From Thermanaerothrix daxensis (GTDB lineage Bacteria > Chloroflexota > Anaerolineae > Anaerolineales > Anaerolineaceae): DNA of 64,000 nt. The notes under the pieces are model-generated. The model made no database searches, had not been told where the DNA came from, and saw nothing but the letters and a program-made list of their open reading frames with translations. The translations under genes and the position numbers were made by a program. This document shows positions 1 to 7,854 of the stretch, piece by piece. Each line of letters starts with the position of its first letter. The first letter of the stretch is position 1. Where the stretch lies: contig NZ_LGKO01000006.1 of the NCBI RefSeq assembly GCF_001306145.1, positions 62,001 through 126,000 on the forward strand, given 5' to 3'.

Positions 1-1
1 G

Positions 2-439
2 ATCGAGTGGATCAGCCTGATGGAGATTCAACCCTCCTACCGCGTCATGGAAGACCCCCTGCCCCTGCCGCCGCGCTCGGTGCCCGTGCAGGGTGCCGCC
101 TACATCCCCGAACTGGGGGCGCCCACCAACCCCGTGCCCGCCGATGAAGCCTCGCTGGCGCGGGGCAAAGCCTACTACGACGTGGCCTGCGCCCTGTGCC
201 ACGGGCCGACGGGCAAGGGCGATGGGCCCTTCTCCGGCTTCCTGGTCAAGTACCCGCCGGCCAACCTGGTCGCGCCGGAGGCCAACGCGCGCCAATTAAG
301 CGACGGCGCCATCTTCCTCACCATCACCAACGGCATCGAGGGGCGCATGCCCGCCCTGATCGAAAACCTCCCCGAGCCTCAAATGCGTTGGGATGTTGTC
401 AACTACGTGCGCCATTTGCAGCAGCAAGCCGCGCCCTGA
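2..439 (+). CDS. Monohaem cytochrome c, ActE-like (5' end outside window)
   Basis: The reading frame is open from the left edge; an in-frame ATG at 20 may be internal or the true start. The protein has one CXXCH haem motif (CALCH, about residue 57 from that ATG), a downstream GRMPALIENL segment providing the likely axial Met, and the class I cytochrome c C-terminal helix (WDVVNYVRHLQ). The pre-haem stretch (QPSYRVMEDPLPLPPRS) resembles the ActE subunit of alternative complex III, a quinol oxidoreductase, but the neighbouring act genes would lie outside the window, so this is an inference. It is followed by a hairpin terminator. A generic electron-carrier cytochrome is the alternative. Confidence 0.75.
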   Translation: MEWISLMEIQPSYRVMEDPLPLPPRSVPVQGAAYIPELGAPTNPVPADEASLARGKAYYDVACALCHGPTGKGDGPFSGFLVKYPPANLVAPEANARQLSDGAIFLTITNGIEGRMPALIENLPEPQMRWDVVNYVRHLQQQAAP

Positions 440-468
440 TCTCCCCCCCGCTTCCTCCCCACTTTTGG

Positions 469-505
469 GACCGACCCGCCGGTTCAGAGCGGGTCGGTTC
501 TCTTT
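469..505 (+). terminator. Rho-independent-like terminator after the cytochrome gene
   Basis: Arms GACCGACCCGC (469-479) and GCGGGTCGGT (489-498) form a 10-11 bp GC-rich stem, followed by a short T-rich run (498-505). It lies 30 bases after the stop codon. Confidence 0.6.
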
Positions 506-538
506 AGGCGTGAGAGATCCATTCACGAACGGGGCAAT

Positions 539-565
539 AAAAAAACCGCCCGGCACCCCGGGCGG
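539..565 (-). terminator. Terminator of the tRNA-Ser transcript
   Basis: On the minus strand an 8-bp stem CCGCCCGG/CCGGGCGG (558-565 with 546-553) is followed by a run of seven T (539-545), directly 3' of tRNA-Ser. Confidence 0.8.
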
Positions 566-568
566 AAG

Positions 569-659
<91 letters not shown>

Positions 660-859
660 GTGGGCGCCCGCGGGCCCATCCCTGCGCGGGCGCACTTTAA
701 TTATAACCGAATTTGCCGGCCGTGAAGCCCCGCGCACCGGGCAAGACGCAGAGAAGGTGCGCCCCATGCCCCTCAACCCGGACGCCCGGGAGCAGCACAC
801 GGGGAGTCACCGCCCCCCCAAACAATGCACAGATGGGAGTAGGGCACGACCTTTCATGC

Positions 860-905
860 TATAATCTTAATCAGAGCATTTTGCTCAAATACATCTTACC
901 AAGGA
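860..905 (+). promoter_or_regulatory. Ferritin -10 element and ribosome binding site
   Basis: A perfect TATAAT lies at 860-865 and AAGGAG at 901-906, nine bases before the ATG at 915. No convincing -35 hexamer is seen at the right distance. The rest of 660-859 shows no gene. Confidence 0.5.
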
Positions 906-914
906 GTTGAACCC

Positions 915-1409
915 ATGGCACTCAGCAAAACCCTAAACGAGGCCATTAATGCCCAGATCGGGCGCGAGTTCGCCGCTTCACTTCAGTACACCAACCTGGC
1001 CGCCCACTTCGACAGCCACGCCTACCCCAAATTGGCCGCCTTCTTCTACAAGCAAGCCGAAGAAGAGCGCGATCACGCCCTGCGCTTCGTCAAGTACGTG
1101 GTCGAAGCCGGCGGCTCGGTCGCCATCCCGGCGGTGCCCGCGCCCCAGCCCAGCGTCGCCAGCATTGAGGAGGCTTTCCGCCTCTCGCTGGATTGGGAGG
1201 AGGAAGTGACCCGCCAGATCCATCACCTGGTGGACCTGGCCGTGGCAGAAAAAGACTACCAGACCCGTCACTTCCTGGATTGGTTCGTTGAGGAGCAACT
1301 GGAAGAAGTCAACACCATGGACACATTGCTGCGCATTGCCAGCCGGTTGGGCGAGCAGAACAGCACCCTGCTCGAACTCTACCTGCCCGAACTGGCCGAG
1401 GAGGATTGA
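915..1409 (+). CDS. ftnA: Non-haem ferritin
   Basis: A 164-residue ferritin, close to the usual length of bacterial FtnA. It oxidises Fe(II) and stores the mineral in a cytosolic 24-mer shell. Ferroxidase ligands are recognisable: E18 in GREFAASLQY, the E-x-x-H pair at E51/H54 in EEERDHA, a Glu in the DWEEEVTRQ helix, and E/Q residues in FVEEQLEEVN. There is no Met that would indicate the haem ligand of bacterioferritin. The start is set by AAGGAG nine bases upstream. The gene is single, with its own TATAAT and a strong hairpin terminator. DPS-like function is unlikely because of the helix pattern and length. Confidence 0.92.
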   Translation: MALSKTLNEAINAQIGREFAASLQYTNLAAHFDSHAYPKLAAFFYKQAEEERDHALRFVKYVVEAGGSVAIPAVPAPQPSVASIEEAFRLSLDWEEEVTRQIHHLVDLAVAEKDYQTRHFLDWFVEEQLEEVNTMDTLLRIASRLGEQNSTLLELYLPELAEED

Positions 1410-1428
1410 GGATTAATGCGCCAACCGC

Positions 1429-1462
1429 GGCGGGCACCCCCGGGGTGCCCGCCCGCCTTTTA
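1429..1462 (+). terminator. Ferritin terminator
   Basis: GCGGGCACCCC (1430-1440) pairs with GGGGTGCCCGC (1442-1452), followed by CCGCCTTTT. It lies at the convergent junction with the DUF456 gene, whose stop codon it overlaps. Confidence 0.75.
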
Positions 1463-1957
1463 AAGCGCCAGCCACCAGAGCAGCCACAGCCCGATCATCA
1501 GCAGGGCGATCAGCGCGCGCACCACCACCGCCCAGCCACACCCCACCGCCAGCCCGCGCGTCGAATCCAGGGCCTTACGCCAATCGCGCAGACGCAGGTA
1601 CTCCACGGCAAAAATGCCCACCAGCGCCAGCCCCAGCCCGCCCAGCGGCGGCCAGAGCAGGCTGCCCACCAGCGCACCGAGCAGGGCCACCCCCACCGCC
1701 ACCCAGGAGGCCCCACTGCGCCGTGCGCTCCCGCCCATCAGGAGGTTATCGGCCACACTGCCCACCAGCATCAGCAGGGTGATCAGCGCAAAGAGGACCA
1801 CCCCCGCGCCCTGAAAGCCCATCACCAGGCCGTACACCAGCGCCGCCGCCCAGATCATCACCAGCCCGGGCAAGATGGGGATGATCACCCCCAGCAGCCC
1901 AACCAGCATGAACGCCAGCAGGACGAGGGGGAAAGCCACATCGCGCAGGGCCTCCAT
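1460..1957 (-). CDS. DUF456 family small integral membrane protein
   Basis: 165 residues starting MEALRDVAF. The start at 1955-1957 is preferred over an upstream in-frame one because it follows GAGGG and lies 5 bases beyond the serS stop. The protein is almost entirely hydrophobic, with four or five predicted membrane segments and the DUF456-like motif G-V-I-I-P-I-L-P-G near the N terminus and another glycine-rich helix near residue 100. Function is unknown. It is probably co-transcribed with serS and therefore under the same T-box. Confidence 0.8.
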   Translation of the reverse strand: MEALRDVAFPLVLLAFMLVGLLGVIIPILPGLVMIWAAALVYGLVMGFQGAGVVLFALITLLMLVGSVADNLLMGGSARRSGASWVAVGVALLGALVGSLLWPPLGGLGLALVGIFAVEYLRLRDWRKALDSTRGLAVGCGWAVVVRALIALLMIGLWLLWWLAL

Positions 1958-1961
1958 GCGG

Positions 1962-3239
1962 CTAGCCCTCGGGGCGGATGACCTCGATGCCGCCCATCCA
2001 CGGGCGCAGCACCGGCGGCACCACCACCGAACCATCCGGCTGCTGGTAATTTTCCAGCACCGCGATCAGCGTGCGCGGCAGGCCCAACCCCGAGCCGTTG
2101 AGCGTGTGCACCAGGCGCGCCTTACCGCCATCCGCCGGGCGGTACTTGATATTGGCCCGCCGGGCCTGAAAATCGGTCACGTTGGAGACCGAGGAGACCT
2201 CCAGCCACTCGCCGCACCCCGCCGCCCACACCTCGATATCGTAGGTGATGGCCGCACCAAAGCCCAGGTCGCCGGTGCACAATTGCACCACGCGGTAGGG
2301 CAGACCCAGTTCGGCGCAGGTCTGCTCGGCATCCGCGCGCATCTTCTCCAGTTCGCGCATCGAATCTTCGGGCTTGCAGTAGATGTACATTTCCACCTTA
2401 TCGAACTGGTGGCCGCGCTTGATGCCCCGCACATCCCGCCCGGCGCTCATCTTCTCGCGGCGAAAGCACGGCGTGTAGGCCGTGTAGCGCAGGGGCAGAG
2501 TCGCCTCTTCCAGGATTTCATCCATGTGCATGCCCGTCAGCGGCACCTCCGCCGTGGGCACCATCCAAAGGTCCTCCTCGATATCGCGGTAAAGGTTATC
2601 GGCAAACTTGGGCAACTGCCCCGAAGCGAAGAGCACCTCGCCCTTGACCATGAACGGGGGGTACTTTTCCAGGTAGCCCTGGCGGATGTGCAGATCAAGC
2701 ATCCAGGCGATCAGCGCCCGTTGCAGGCGCGCCCCCGCCCCGCTGAGGATGTAGAAGCGCGAACCGCTCAGTTTAACCCCGCGCTCAAAATCCAGGATGC
2801 CCAGGCGCGGCCCCAATTCCCAGTGCGGCAGGGGGGTGAAATCGAAGTGCGGCGGCTCGCCCACGGTCTTGATCACCACATTATCCGCCTCGCCCCGGCC
2901 GTAGGGCACCGCCGGATCGGGCAGGTTGGGCAGGGTGGCCACCAGGTTGCGCAGGTCGCTTTCCACCTGGCGCACCTCCTCATCCAGCGCGGCAATGCGC
3001 TCGCCCACCTGACGCATGGCCTCAATCTTGGCCTGGCGCTCGGCGGGGTCCTTCAGCCGCCCGATCTCGCGTGAGACGGCGTTGCGTTCGGCCTTGAGCG
3101 CCTCTACCTCGGTGAGCAGAGCGCGGCGGCGCGCATCCAGCGCCAGCACCTCATCCACCGGTGCCGGGTCCATCTGACGGGCACGCAGGGCCTCGCGCAC
3201 GGTATCGGGATGTTCACGAATGAGCGTTAAATCCAGCAT
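1962..3239 (-). CDS. serS: Seryl-tRNA synthetase
   Basis: 425 residues, the standard bacterial SerRS length. The N-terminal region (about 25-105) is the antiparallel coiled-coil arm that binds the long variable arm of tRNA-Ser ([19 protein letters not shown]). The catalytic class II core follows: motif 2 [10 protein letters not shown] near residue 260, the substrate loop [17 protein letters not shown], and motif 3 [19 protein letters not shown] near residue 385. It charges tRNA-Ser with serine in the cytosol. It is first in a two-gene operon with the DUF456 gene and is controlled by a T-box leader and a consensus promoter at 3551-3578. Confidence 0.97.
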   Translation of the reverse strand: MLDLTLIREHPDTVREALRARQMDPAPVDEVLALDARRRALLTEVEALKAERNAVSREIGRLKDPAERQAKIEAMRQVGERIAALDEEVRQVESDLRNLVATLPNLPDPAVPYGRGEADNVVIKTVGEPPHFDFTPLPHWELGPRLGILDFERGVKLSGSRFYILSGAGARLQRALIAWMLDLHIRQGYLEKYPPFMVKGEVLFASGQLPKFADNLYRDIEEDLWMVPTAEVPLTGMHMDEILEEATLPLRYTAYTPCFRREKMSAGRDVRGIKRGHQFDKVEMYIYCKPEDSMRELEKMRADAEQTCAELGLPYRVVQLCTGDLGFGAAITYDIEVWAAGCGEWLEVSSVSNVTDFQARRANIKYRPADGGKARLVHTLNGSGLGLPRTLIAVLENYQQPDGSVVVPPVLRPWMGGIEVIRPEG

Positions 3240-3262
3240 TCAAGCCACCTCCGTGTGGAATG

Positions 3263-3545
3263 GAAACCCCCTCGCCTGCGCAGGACGAGGGGGGAAGCAT
3301 CTCGTGGTGCCACCTGCCTTCGCCGATTGCCCCGGGTGGGGCTACCGGCCTCGTTACGGGGGGATAACGGCCCCCTCCACCGTCCTCCTTACCGCCGTAG
3401 CGCATCACGGCGCCTGCGGAGGCGACCGGCCTGCCTGAGCAGGCCACCGGGGTGGAAAGCATCCGCGTTTCGACCGGCTCGCACCTGCCGCCGGCTCTCT
3501 GCACGAGCGCCGGATGCGCAGCCCCGGGCGGGTCTTTGGGGTTTA
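3263..3545 (-). promoter_or_regulatory. T-box riboswitch (serine) with terminator, upstream of serS
   Basis: The minus-strand leader carries the T-box core AGGTGGCACCACG (3303-3315); its TGGC bulge is complementary to GCCA, the discriminator plus CCA end of tRNA-Ser(GGA). Stem I shows AGAGAGCCGG and GGTGCGAGCCGG, the usual paired conserved elements. The expected specifier position reads TTTCCACC, giving UCC followed by A (3454-3456), a serine codon. Downstream the hairpin CCCCCTCGTCC/GGCGAGGGGG (about 3267-3294) followed by TTT is the terminator. Uncharged tRNA-Ser should stabilise the antiterminator and turn serS on. Confidence 0.9.
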
Positions 3546-3550
3546 ACCGG

Positions 3551-3578
3551 ATTATACCGGGGGCAGAGGGAATGTCAA
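3551..3578 (-). promoter_or_regulatory. Consensus sigma-70-type promoter for the serS T-box transcript
   Basis: Read on the minus strand: TTGACA (3573-3578), a 16-base spacer, TATAAT (3551-3556). Both hexamers are perfect. Transcription would start near 3544, at the 5' end of T-box stem I. Confidence 0.85.
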
Positions 3579-3908
3579 GGGGCGGGGAATGGGCGGTTTC
3601 TCGCTCGCGCCGCCGCAGGGCGATTGCGGCGCGGGACGCGCAGTGCCCGACGGCGCACCTTTACTGCCCGCATCATTCAGAGAGGGGAGACGCGGCCGCC
3701 TGGCAGACGCAGTGCTACTGCGCCTCCGTTCGGTGCGGGTGGCTTGTGATCGAGAGCCGTTCGAACGGCTAAGCGGCACCTTTCCAGTTAATTCCCCCCC
3801 AGCAAATTCTGAATTCAGGGCATTTGAGCCCCTTCGTGCCATTCATTGGATTGTCATCCCAACGATTGGTGCGGCATCATGTAGACGCGCGTAATGAAGG
3901 CCTGTCTC
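3579..3908. other. Non-coding stretch between serS promoter and methyltransferase gene
   Basis: No open frame here has protein-like composition. The only structure seen is a perfect 16-base palindrome, AGCCGTTCGAACGGCT, at 3755-3770. GC content falls toward the right, into the island that follows. Confidence 0.5.
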
Positions 3909-4628
3909 CTACCAAATCCCTGGTATCAAACGGTAGCGCACCCGCTCTGCGTATTCGCGATAACCCGCGAGTTCTTTTTGCAGCATGCGGTCTTCCAACG
4001 CCGTGCGGATTATGGTGAGCGTGATGACCACGATAGACGGGATTGCTACCCAATACGAGCTGAAAAAGACCGGCGCCGCAATCCATGCCAATATGCTGCC
4101 TGCGTACCCCGGATGCCTCACCACGCGGTACGGACCAGCACTGACGACAGTGTGGCCACGGTCGGCCTGGATACGGACGTGGGATGAGAAGAACCGGTTG
4201 ACTAGCATCGCCCAGGTGGCAATCATGCTGCCGAGGAACATCGCCCCAAGCGCAATGATCTGGATGAAGTCAGGCAAATCAGGCGTCCAACCGAAACGCT
4301 CGTCCAGCCCGGCGATGATCCAGGAAATTAGCGGCCCATAGATCGCAATCAACGGAACGAGGATCTTGTCCCAAACCTTGATGTCCTCTTTCTTACTGGC
4401 TTCTACACGCTCTCTTGCCAAATCCGGGTTCTTTAGGATGATCAGTGCCCGGCTCAACACAAGCACAAACAGGGTCATGCCTATGTAGGCCCAGCCCTCC
4501 CACCATTGCAGGCGTCCTGCTGACAAGAAAAGCACTCCCAGCATAAAGATGGTGGTGATGAAGAAGCGGATCCCCGCCTGCCATGGAATCCCGGTATTGA
4601 CAGAGGACTTACCTGATTTTGCGCCCAT
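3909..4628 (-). CDS. ICMT-like membrane methyltransferase family protein
   Basis: 239 residues with about five hydrophobic segments (roughly 25-45, 50-68, 92-112, 128-148, 180-205). The C-terminal half carries the isoprenylcysteine carboxyl methyltransferase/PEMT signature: VVSAGPYRVVRHPGYAGSIL near 160-180 and EDRMLQKELAGYREYAERV near the end, which bind S-adenosylmethionine. The substrate cannot be told; bacteria lack prenyl-Cys proteins of the eukaryotic type, so lipid or small-isoprenoid methylation is possible. Base composition is clearly less GC-rich than neighbours, and it sits with another AT-richer gene beside a CRISPR array, suggesting acquisition by transfer. Confidence 0.8.
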   Translation of the reverse strand: MGAKSGKSSVNTGIPWQAGIRFFITTIFMLGVLFLSAGRLQWWEGWAYIGMTLFVLVLSRALIILKNPDLARERVEASKKEDIKVWDKILVPLIAIYGPLISWIIAGLDERFGWTPDLPDFIQIIALGAMFLGSMIATWAMLVNRFFSSHVRIQADRGHTVVSAGPYRVVRHPGYAGSILAWIAAPVFFSSYWVAIPSIVVITLTIIRTALEDRMLQKELAGYREYAERVRYRLIPGIW

Positions 4629-4751
4629 CTCTTTTACTTATTGATTTGTAAGGTTTCAACCAGTCGCCCAACGGCTTGCGCTTCACCAGTGCGAGCGGAG
4701 CGGCGTCAGGTGGAGGTGCGGGTTAACCCGCATAAGGCATGATCAGAACCC

Positions 4752-5531
4752 TTATCTCACCCAAGTTCTGGCTTTTCGATTTGAAGAACTACTGGTCTCG
4801 TACTCAATCTCTCTACTGGCGGGATGGATGTCAAGCTTTGCTTCTTGGTCAAGCAATAAATCGGACAAGCAAACTGCATCTAAAGACCTATTTTGAAGGA
4901 TCGGCAGTACACTTTGAAAATTCTGAACATCTTGTGCTCGAACGTGGAAGAGAACAATATCACCCCCTTGTGCGAAGTACACTTCGCGGTAGTCGGTCAA
5001 ATGACTTGTACTCCAATTCGCAGACCACATAACTACGATAAGATTATTCTCACAGCATACTCTCAAAAAGTTGTAACTTATATCACCATAAGGAGGACGG
5101 GCGAATCTTACATTTGTGGCGGTCCCCAGAACATCTGTTAGGGTTTCTTGCCATTTTTCGAAGTCAATAGTCGACTGCCGTAAATCCATCGTTGATGGCA
5201 TATCATGGTTATAACCATGATAGCCAATCTCGTGACCCTTAATGAGAAATCGTTTCCATATGCAAGGATCTTTTAACGAGGTTTGAATTAGCGCAATTCC
5301 TGTCGGAAAAAATGTAACCTTGACATTCGGGTGATCATCAAGAAAGTTTTCCATACAACTAAGCAGGGCGTAGTCATAACAATCATCGAACGTCAGAGAA
5401 ACTGCTCGCATGTTCCTTTTACCATACCACACTATTGGGGGGCAGGTGAGATTCAGTAAAGGTTTAACAAAGGGATAACCAATGATCGAGAACATCAACT
5501 TTAAAAAAGATCGGCGTGATATATTCGACAT
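4752..5531 (-). CDS. Polysaccharide deacetylase (NodB fold) with Tat-type signal
   Basis: 259 residues. The N terminus has a twin-arginine motif (SRRSFLKL, residues 5-12) followed by a hydrophobic stretch, indicating export in folded form, consistent with tatA/tatC at 20.7-21.7 kb. The NodB core shows the metal/acid motif LTFDDCYD (about 47-54), the zinc motif HGYNH (about 108-112) and RPPYGD (about 151). These enzymes remove N-acetyl groups from cell-wall or extracellular glycans. The C-terminal 40 residues are polar and may be a tail. The gene is notably AT-rich compared with its surroundings and is probably transferred. Confidence 0.85.
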   Translation of the reverse strand: MSNISRRSFLKLMFSIIGYPFVKPLLNLTCPPIVWYGKRNMRAVSLTFDDCYDYALLSCMENFLDDHPNVKVTFFPTGIALIQTSLKDPCIWKRFLIKGHEIGYHGYNHDMPSTMDLRQSTIDFEKWQETLTDVLGTATNVRFARPPYGDISYNFLRVCCENNLIVVMWSANWSTSHLTDYREVYFAQGGDIVLFHVRAQDVQNFQSVLPILQNRSLDAVCLSDLLLDQEAKLDIHPASREIEYETSSSSNRKARTWVR

Positions 5532-5999
5532 ACTGCACTCACTTATGAAAAAGGGCTAATTACTTACTTGAACCATTACACTTTTACGCATCATCACTCC
5601 TAGATAGCAAGGTCATTATCTAAAATTTGAAATATCCAACCACCTGCGCAGCCTTTCTACGATAGAGTATATACCACCCCCTTTTTAGAGACAACCATTT
5701 TCAACACCCCATCACCCTTCCTAAAAATCGCGAAAACGACCCGCTCCGCCGCGGAAAGTGCTGTGCCTGAAGCTCTCCTCTGCCCCCTATCTTCTCCGTC
5801 GTTTGTCGTCCATTTCGATGATCTTGCCGATGACGATCATAGTGATCATGGCAATCCAAAGAACACAACCCTCCCCCATCCCAGCCTCCTATTTGCGAGT
5901 GATTTTGCTTTCAAGAATCTATCTACGATCTCTCGGCACACTCTATCGCACCAGATGTTGTGCTGGGAGGCTGGAACGCCATTCTTGTGACCACCCATT
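5532..5999. other. AT-richer non-coding region left of CRISPR array 1
   Basis: No gene is supported. It lies at the leader-distal end of array 1. Two overlapping frames over 5758-6090 have no recognisable family and run into the repeats, so they are not called. Confidence 0.5.
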
Positions 6000-6847
6000 A
6001 TTTCAGTATCCACTAACGGATCGAGGGGATTGCAACAATTGGAGCAGCTATTTGAGTTTTTGTCCCCATCCGAATTTCAGTATCCACTAACGGATCGAGG
6101 GGATTGCAACATTGACCAGGTATATCTATCGATGGGAGTGTATTCGCGTTTCAGTATCCACTAACGGATCGAGGGGGTTGCAACTTGGCAGAACATACGC
6201 GCCACCCTAAAATCGTATTTCGAGTTTCAGTATCCACTAACGGATCGAGGGGGTTGCAACGCCCCCGCCAATCCACCACCACGTAGGTTGGTAGATATTT
6301 CAGTATCCACTAACGGATCGAGGGGGTTGCAACTTTGCCAGCGACTTTGACACGGCTTTCGGGTACGGCAATTTCAGTATCCACTAACGGATCGAGGGGG
6401 TTGCAACTCGGATTATTCAACTTGAATTATCCGACGACTTGGAGTATTTCAGTATCCACTAACGGATCGAGGGGGTTGCAACGATTGGTACCGGGACGAA
6501 GCCCATGCCCGGATTGAGATTTCAGTATCCACTAACGGATCGAGGGGGTTGCAACCTCCAGTCCCAGGCGCGCGAAATGTGCATGTAATGCAATTTCAGT
6601 ATCCACTAACGGATCGAGGGGGTTGCAACACCCGCCGCGGATTAATTCCGATTATGTTAAATAATATTTCAGTATCCACTAACGGATCGAGGGGGTTGCA
6701 ACTACCGAAGTAGTAGCCCAGGACCAACAAAAATCCGTATTTCAGTATCCACTAACGGATCGAGGGGGTTGCAACCTTCTTACTAAATAATACCCAAATA
6801 TGCCGAAATAATTTCAGTATCCACTAACGGATCGAGGGGGTTGCAAC
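6000..6847 (-). CRISPR. CRISPR array 1: 12 repeats of 37 bases, 11 spacers
   Basis: Repeats end (plus-strand coordinates) at 6036, 6110, 6184, 6260, 6333, 6407, 6482, 6555, 6629, 6702, 6775 and 6847. Read on the minus strand the repeat begins GTTGCAACCCCC and ends GTGGATACTGAAAT (or ...C). Spacers are about 36-41 bases and all different. Minus orientation is preferred: ATCC/GGAT form a small hairpin that leaves exactly an 8-base tag ACTGAAAT; the two leftmost repeats share a G-to-A variant (ending GGGGATTGCAAC on plus), typical of the leader-distal end; and an extended -10 promoter lies just right of the array. No cas gene is within the window. Confidence 0.97.
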
Positions 6848-6900
6848 CCCCCAGATTTTCAACCCCCATTATACCATAAAATCTCAAAAAAACGCTCTAC
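6848..6900 (-). promoter_or_regulatory. Probable leader/promoter of CRISPR array 1
   Basis: On the minus strand an extended -10 (TGGTATAAT; TATAAT at 6868-6873) lies 20 bases before the first repeat. No good -35 is present, as is allowed for extended -10 promoters. The flanking 6848-6900 is A/T-rich. Further right, TTCGCAAATC (6954-6963) and GATTTGCGAA (6987-6996) form a 10-bp inverted repeat that may belong to the leader. Confidence 0.55.
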
Positions 6901-7092
6901 GTGCTTCTAGAAGGCCGTTTTCAACCCCTTCCTTTTCCCCCCTCTGCACGGCGTTCGCAAATCGCATTTTGCTTAAAAAACCGGGGGATTTGCGAAAAAC
7001 CACCTGTTCCTGCCCCCACCACCTGCCCCCCGCCAAACTCACCGCCCCCTGGACGTTGCTTTGCACTGCACTTTGGGCTAAAGTTAAAAGCG

Positions 7093-7854
7093 ATGCCCGC
7101 TTTTGCCTCCCCAACCTGCATCGGCGTTGACCCCACCGGCGGGCGGCCGCCCTTCTGCTACGCCGCCCTGGATGCCGACCTGCGCCTGCTGGCGCTGGGC
7201 ACGGGCCGCCTGGCGGATGTGCTGGCCTTCCTGGCCGGGCAACACCGCGCCCTGGTCGCCCTCAATGCTCCTCCGCGCCCGGCGCACCACTCCGGCACGG
7301 CCGACCCCCACCCCCCGGCCGCGCCCCCACGGCGTTCATCCGCCCCCCTGCGCCCGGTCGAACACGACCTGCGCACCCGGAACTTGCCCATCTACCTCAC
7401 CCCCGCCCGCGCCGCAGATGCCCCACCCTGGATGCGCCGCGCCTTTGCCCTCTACCAGCGCCTGGACGAACTGGGCTACCGCCCCCACCCCCATCCCGAA
7501 GCGCCCCGCCAGTGGCTCGAAGTGCCCGCCGAAGCCGCCTTCACCACGCTCCTGGGGCACACCCTGCTCCCGGCCCACCGCCTGGAAGGCCGCTGGCAGC
7601 GCCAGATCCTCCTCGCCGATGCCGGCCTGGGCATTCAGGACCCCATGCGCTTTTTCGAAGAGATCACCCGCTACCGCCTGCGCCGCGGGCAACTCCCCCT
7701 GCACCTCATCCACACTCCCGGCGAACTGAACGCCCTGGTGGCGGCCTACACCGCCTGGCTGGTCCTCCACCACCCCGAGCAGGTGCTTGCCCTGGGCGAT
7801 CCGGCCACGGGGCAGGCGTTCATCCCCCAGGGTCAGGTCGAATCGGCCGTCTAA
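7093..7854 (+). CDS. DUF429-type predicted RNase H-like protein
   Basis: 253 residues from ATG 7093; the frame is open farther upstream but that part is proline-rich and non-conserved. The N terminus CIGVDPTGGRPPFCYAALD followed by ALVALNAPP matches the DUF429 pattern, an RNase H-like fold in which the first Asp and the later D/N-x-P motif face the putative active site. Here the second motif is NAPP instead of the common DxPL, so catalysis is uncertain. It is a single gene, overlapping the convergent CMP-sugar synthetase gene by 4 bases. Its role is unknown. Confidence 0.6.
   Translation: MPAFASPTCIGVDPTGGRPPFCYAALDADLRLLALGTGRLADVLAFLAGQHRALVALNAPPRPAHHSGTADPHPPAAPPRRSSAPLRPVEHDLRTRNLPIYLTPARAADAPPWMRRAFALYQRLDELGYRPHPHPEAPRQWLEVPAEAAFTTLLGHTLLPAHRLEGRWQRQILLADAGLGIQDPMRFFEEITRYRLRRGQLPLHLIHTPGELNALVAAYTAWLVLHHPEQVLALGDPATGQAFIPQGQVESAV

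Noticed and set aside
1875-3074. A 399-codon plus-strand open frame over serS
   Set aside because: It is antisense to a fully conserved seryl-tRNA synthetase; its His/Arg/Gln-rich composition is that of a GC-rich shadow frame. The same applies to the long frames opposite the glycan operon (11241-12401), the membrane glycosyltransferases (34714-36336, 36792-37925) and nrfA (47884-49815).
3755-3770. 16-base perfect palindrome AGCCGTTCGAACGGCT as an operator
   Set aside because: No promoter or gene start is close enough to assign a role; a single palindrome of this size can occur by chance in GC-rich DNA.
4660-4740. Possible integron attC site between the two AT-rich genes
   Set aside because: GCCCAAC is present but no matching GTTRRRY core with the expected inner pairing was found; only a GGGTTAACCC palindrome occurs. 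Not enough for a cassette call.
6000-6847. Plus orientation for CRISPR array 1
   Set aside because: It would put variant repeats at the leader end and give a tag that does not follow a hairpin; the minus orientation satisfies hairpin, promoter and decay together.
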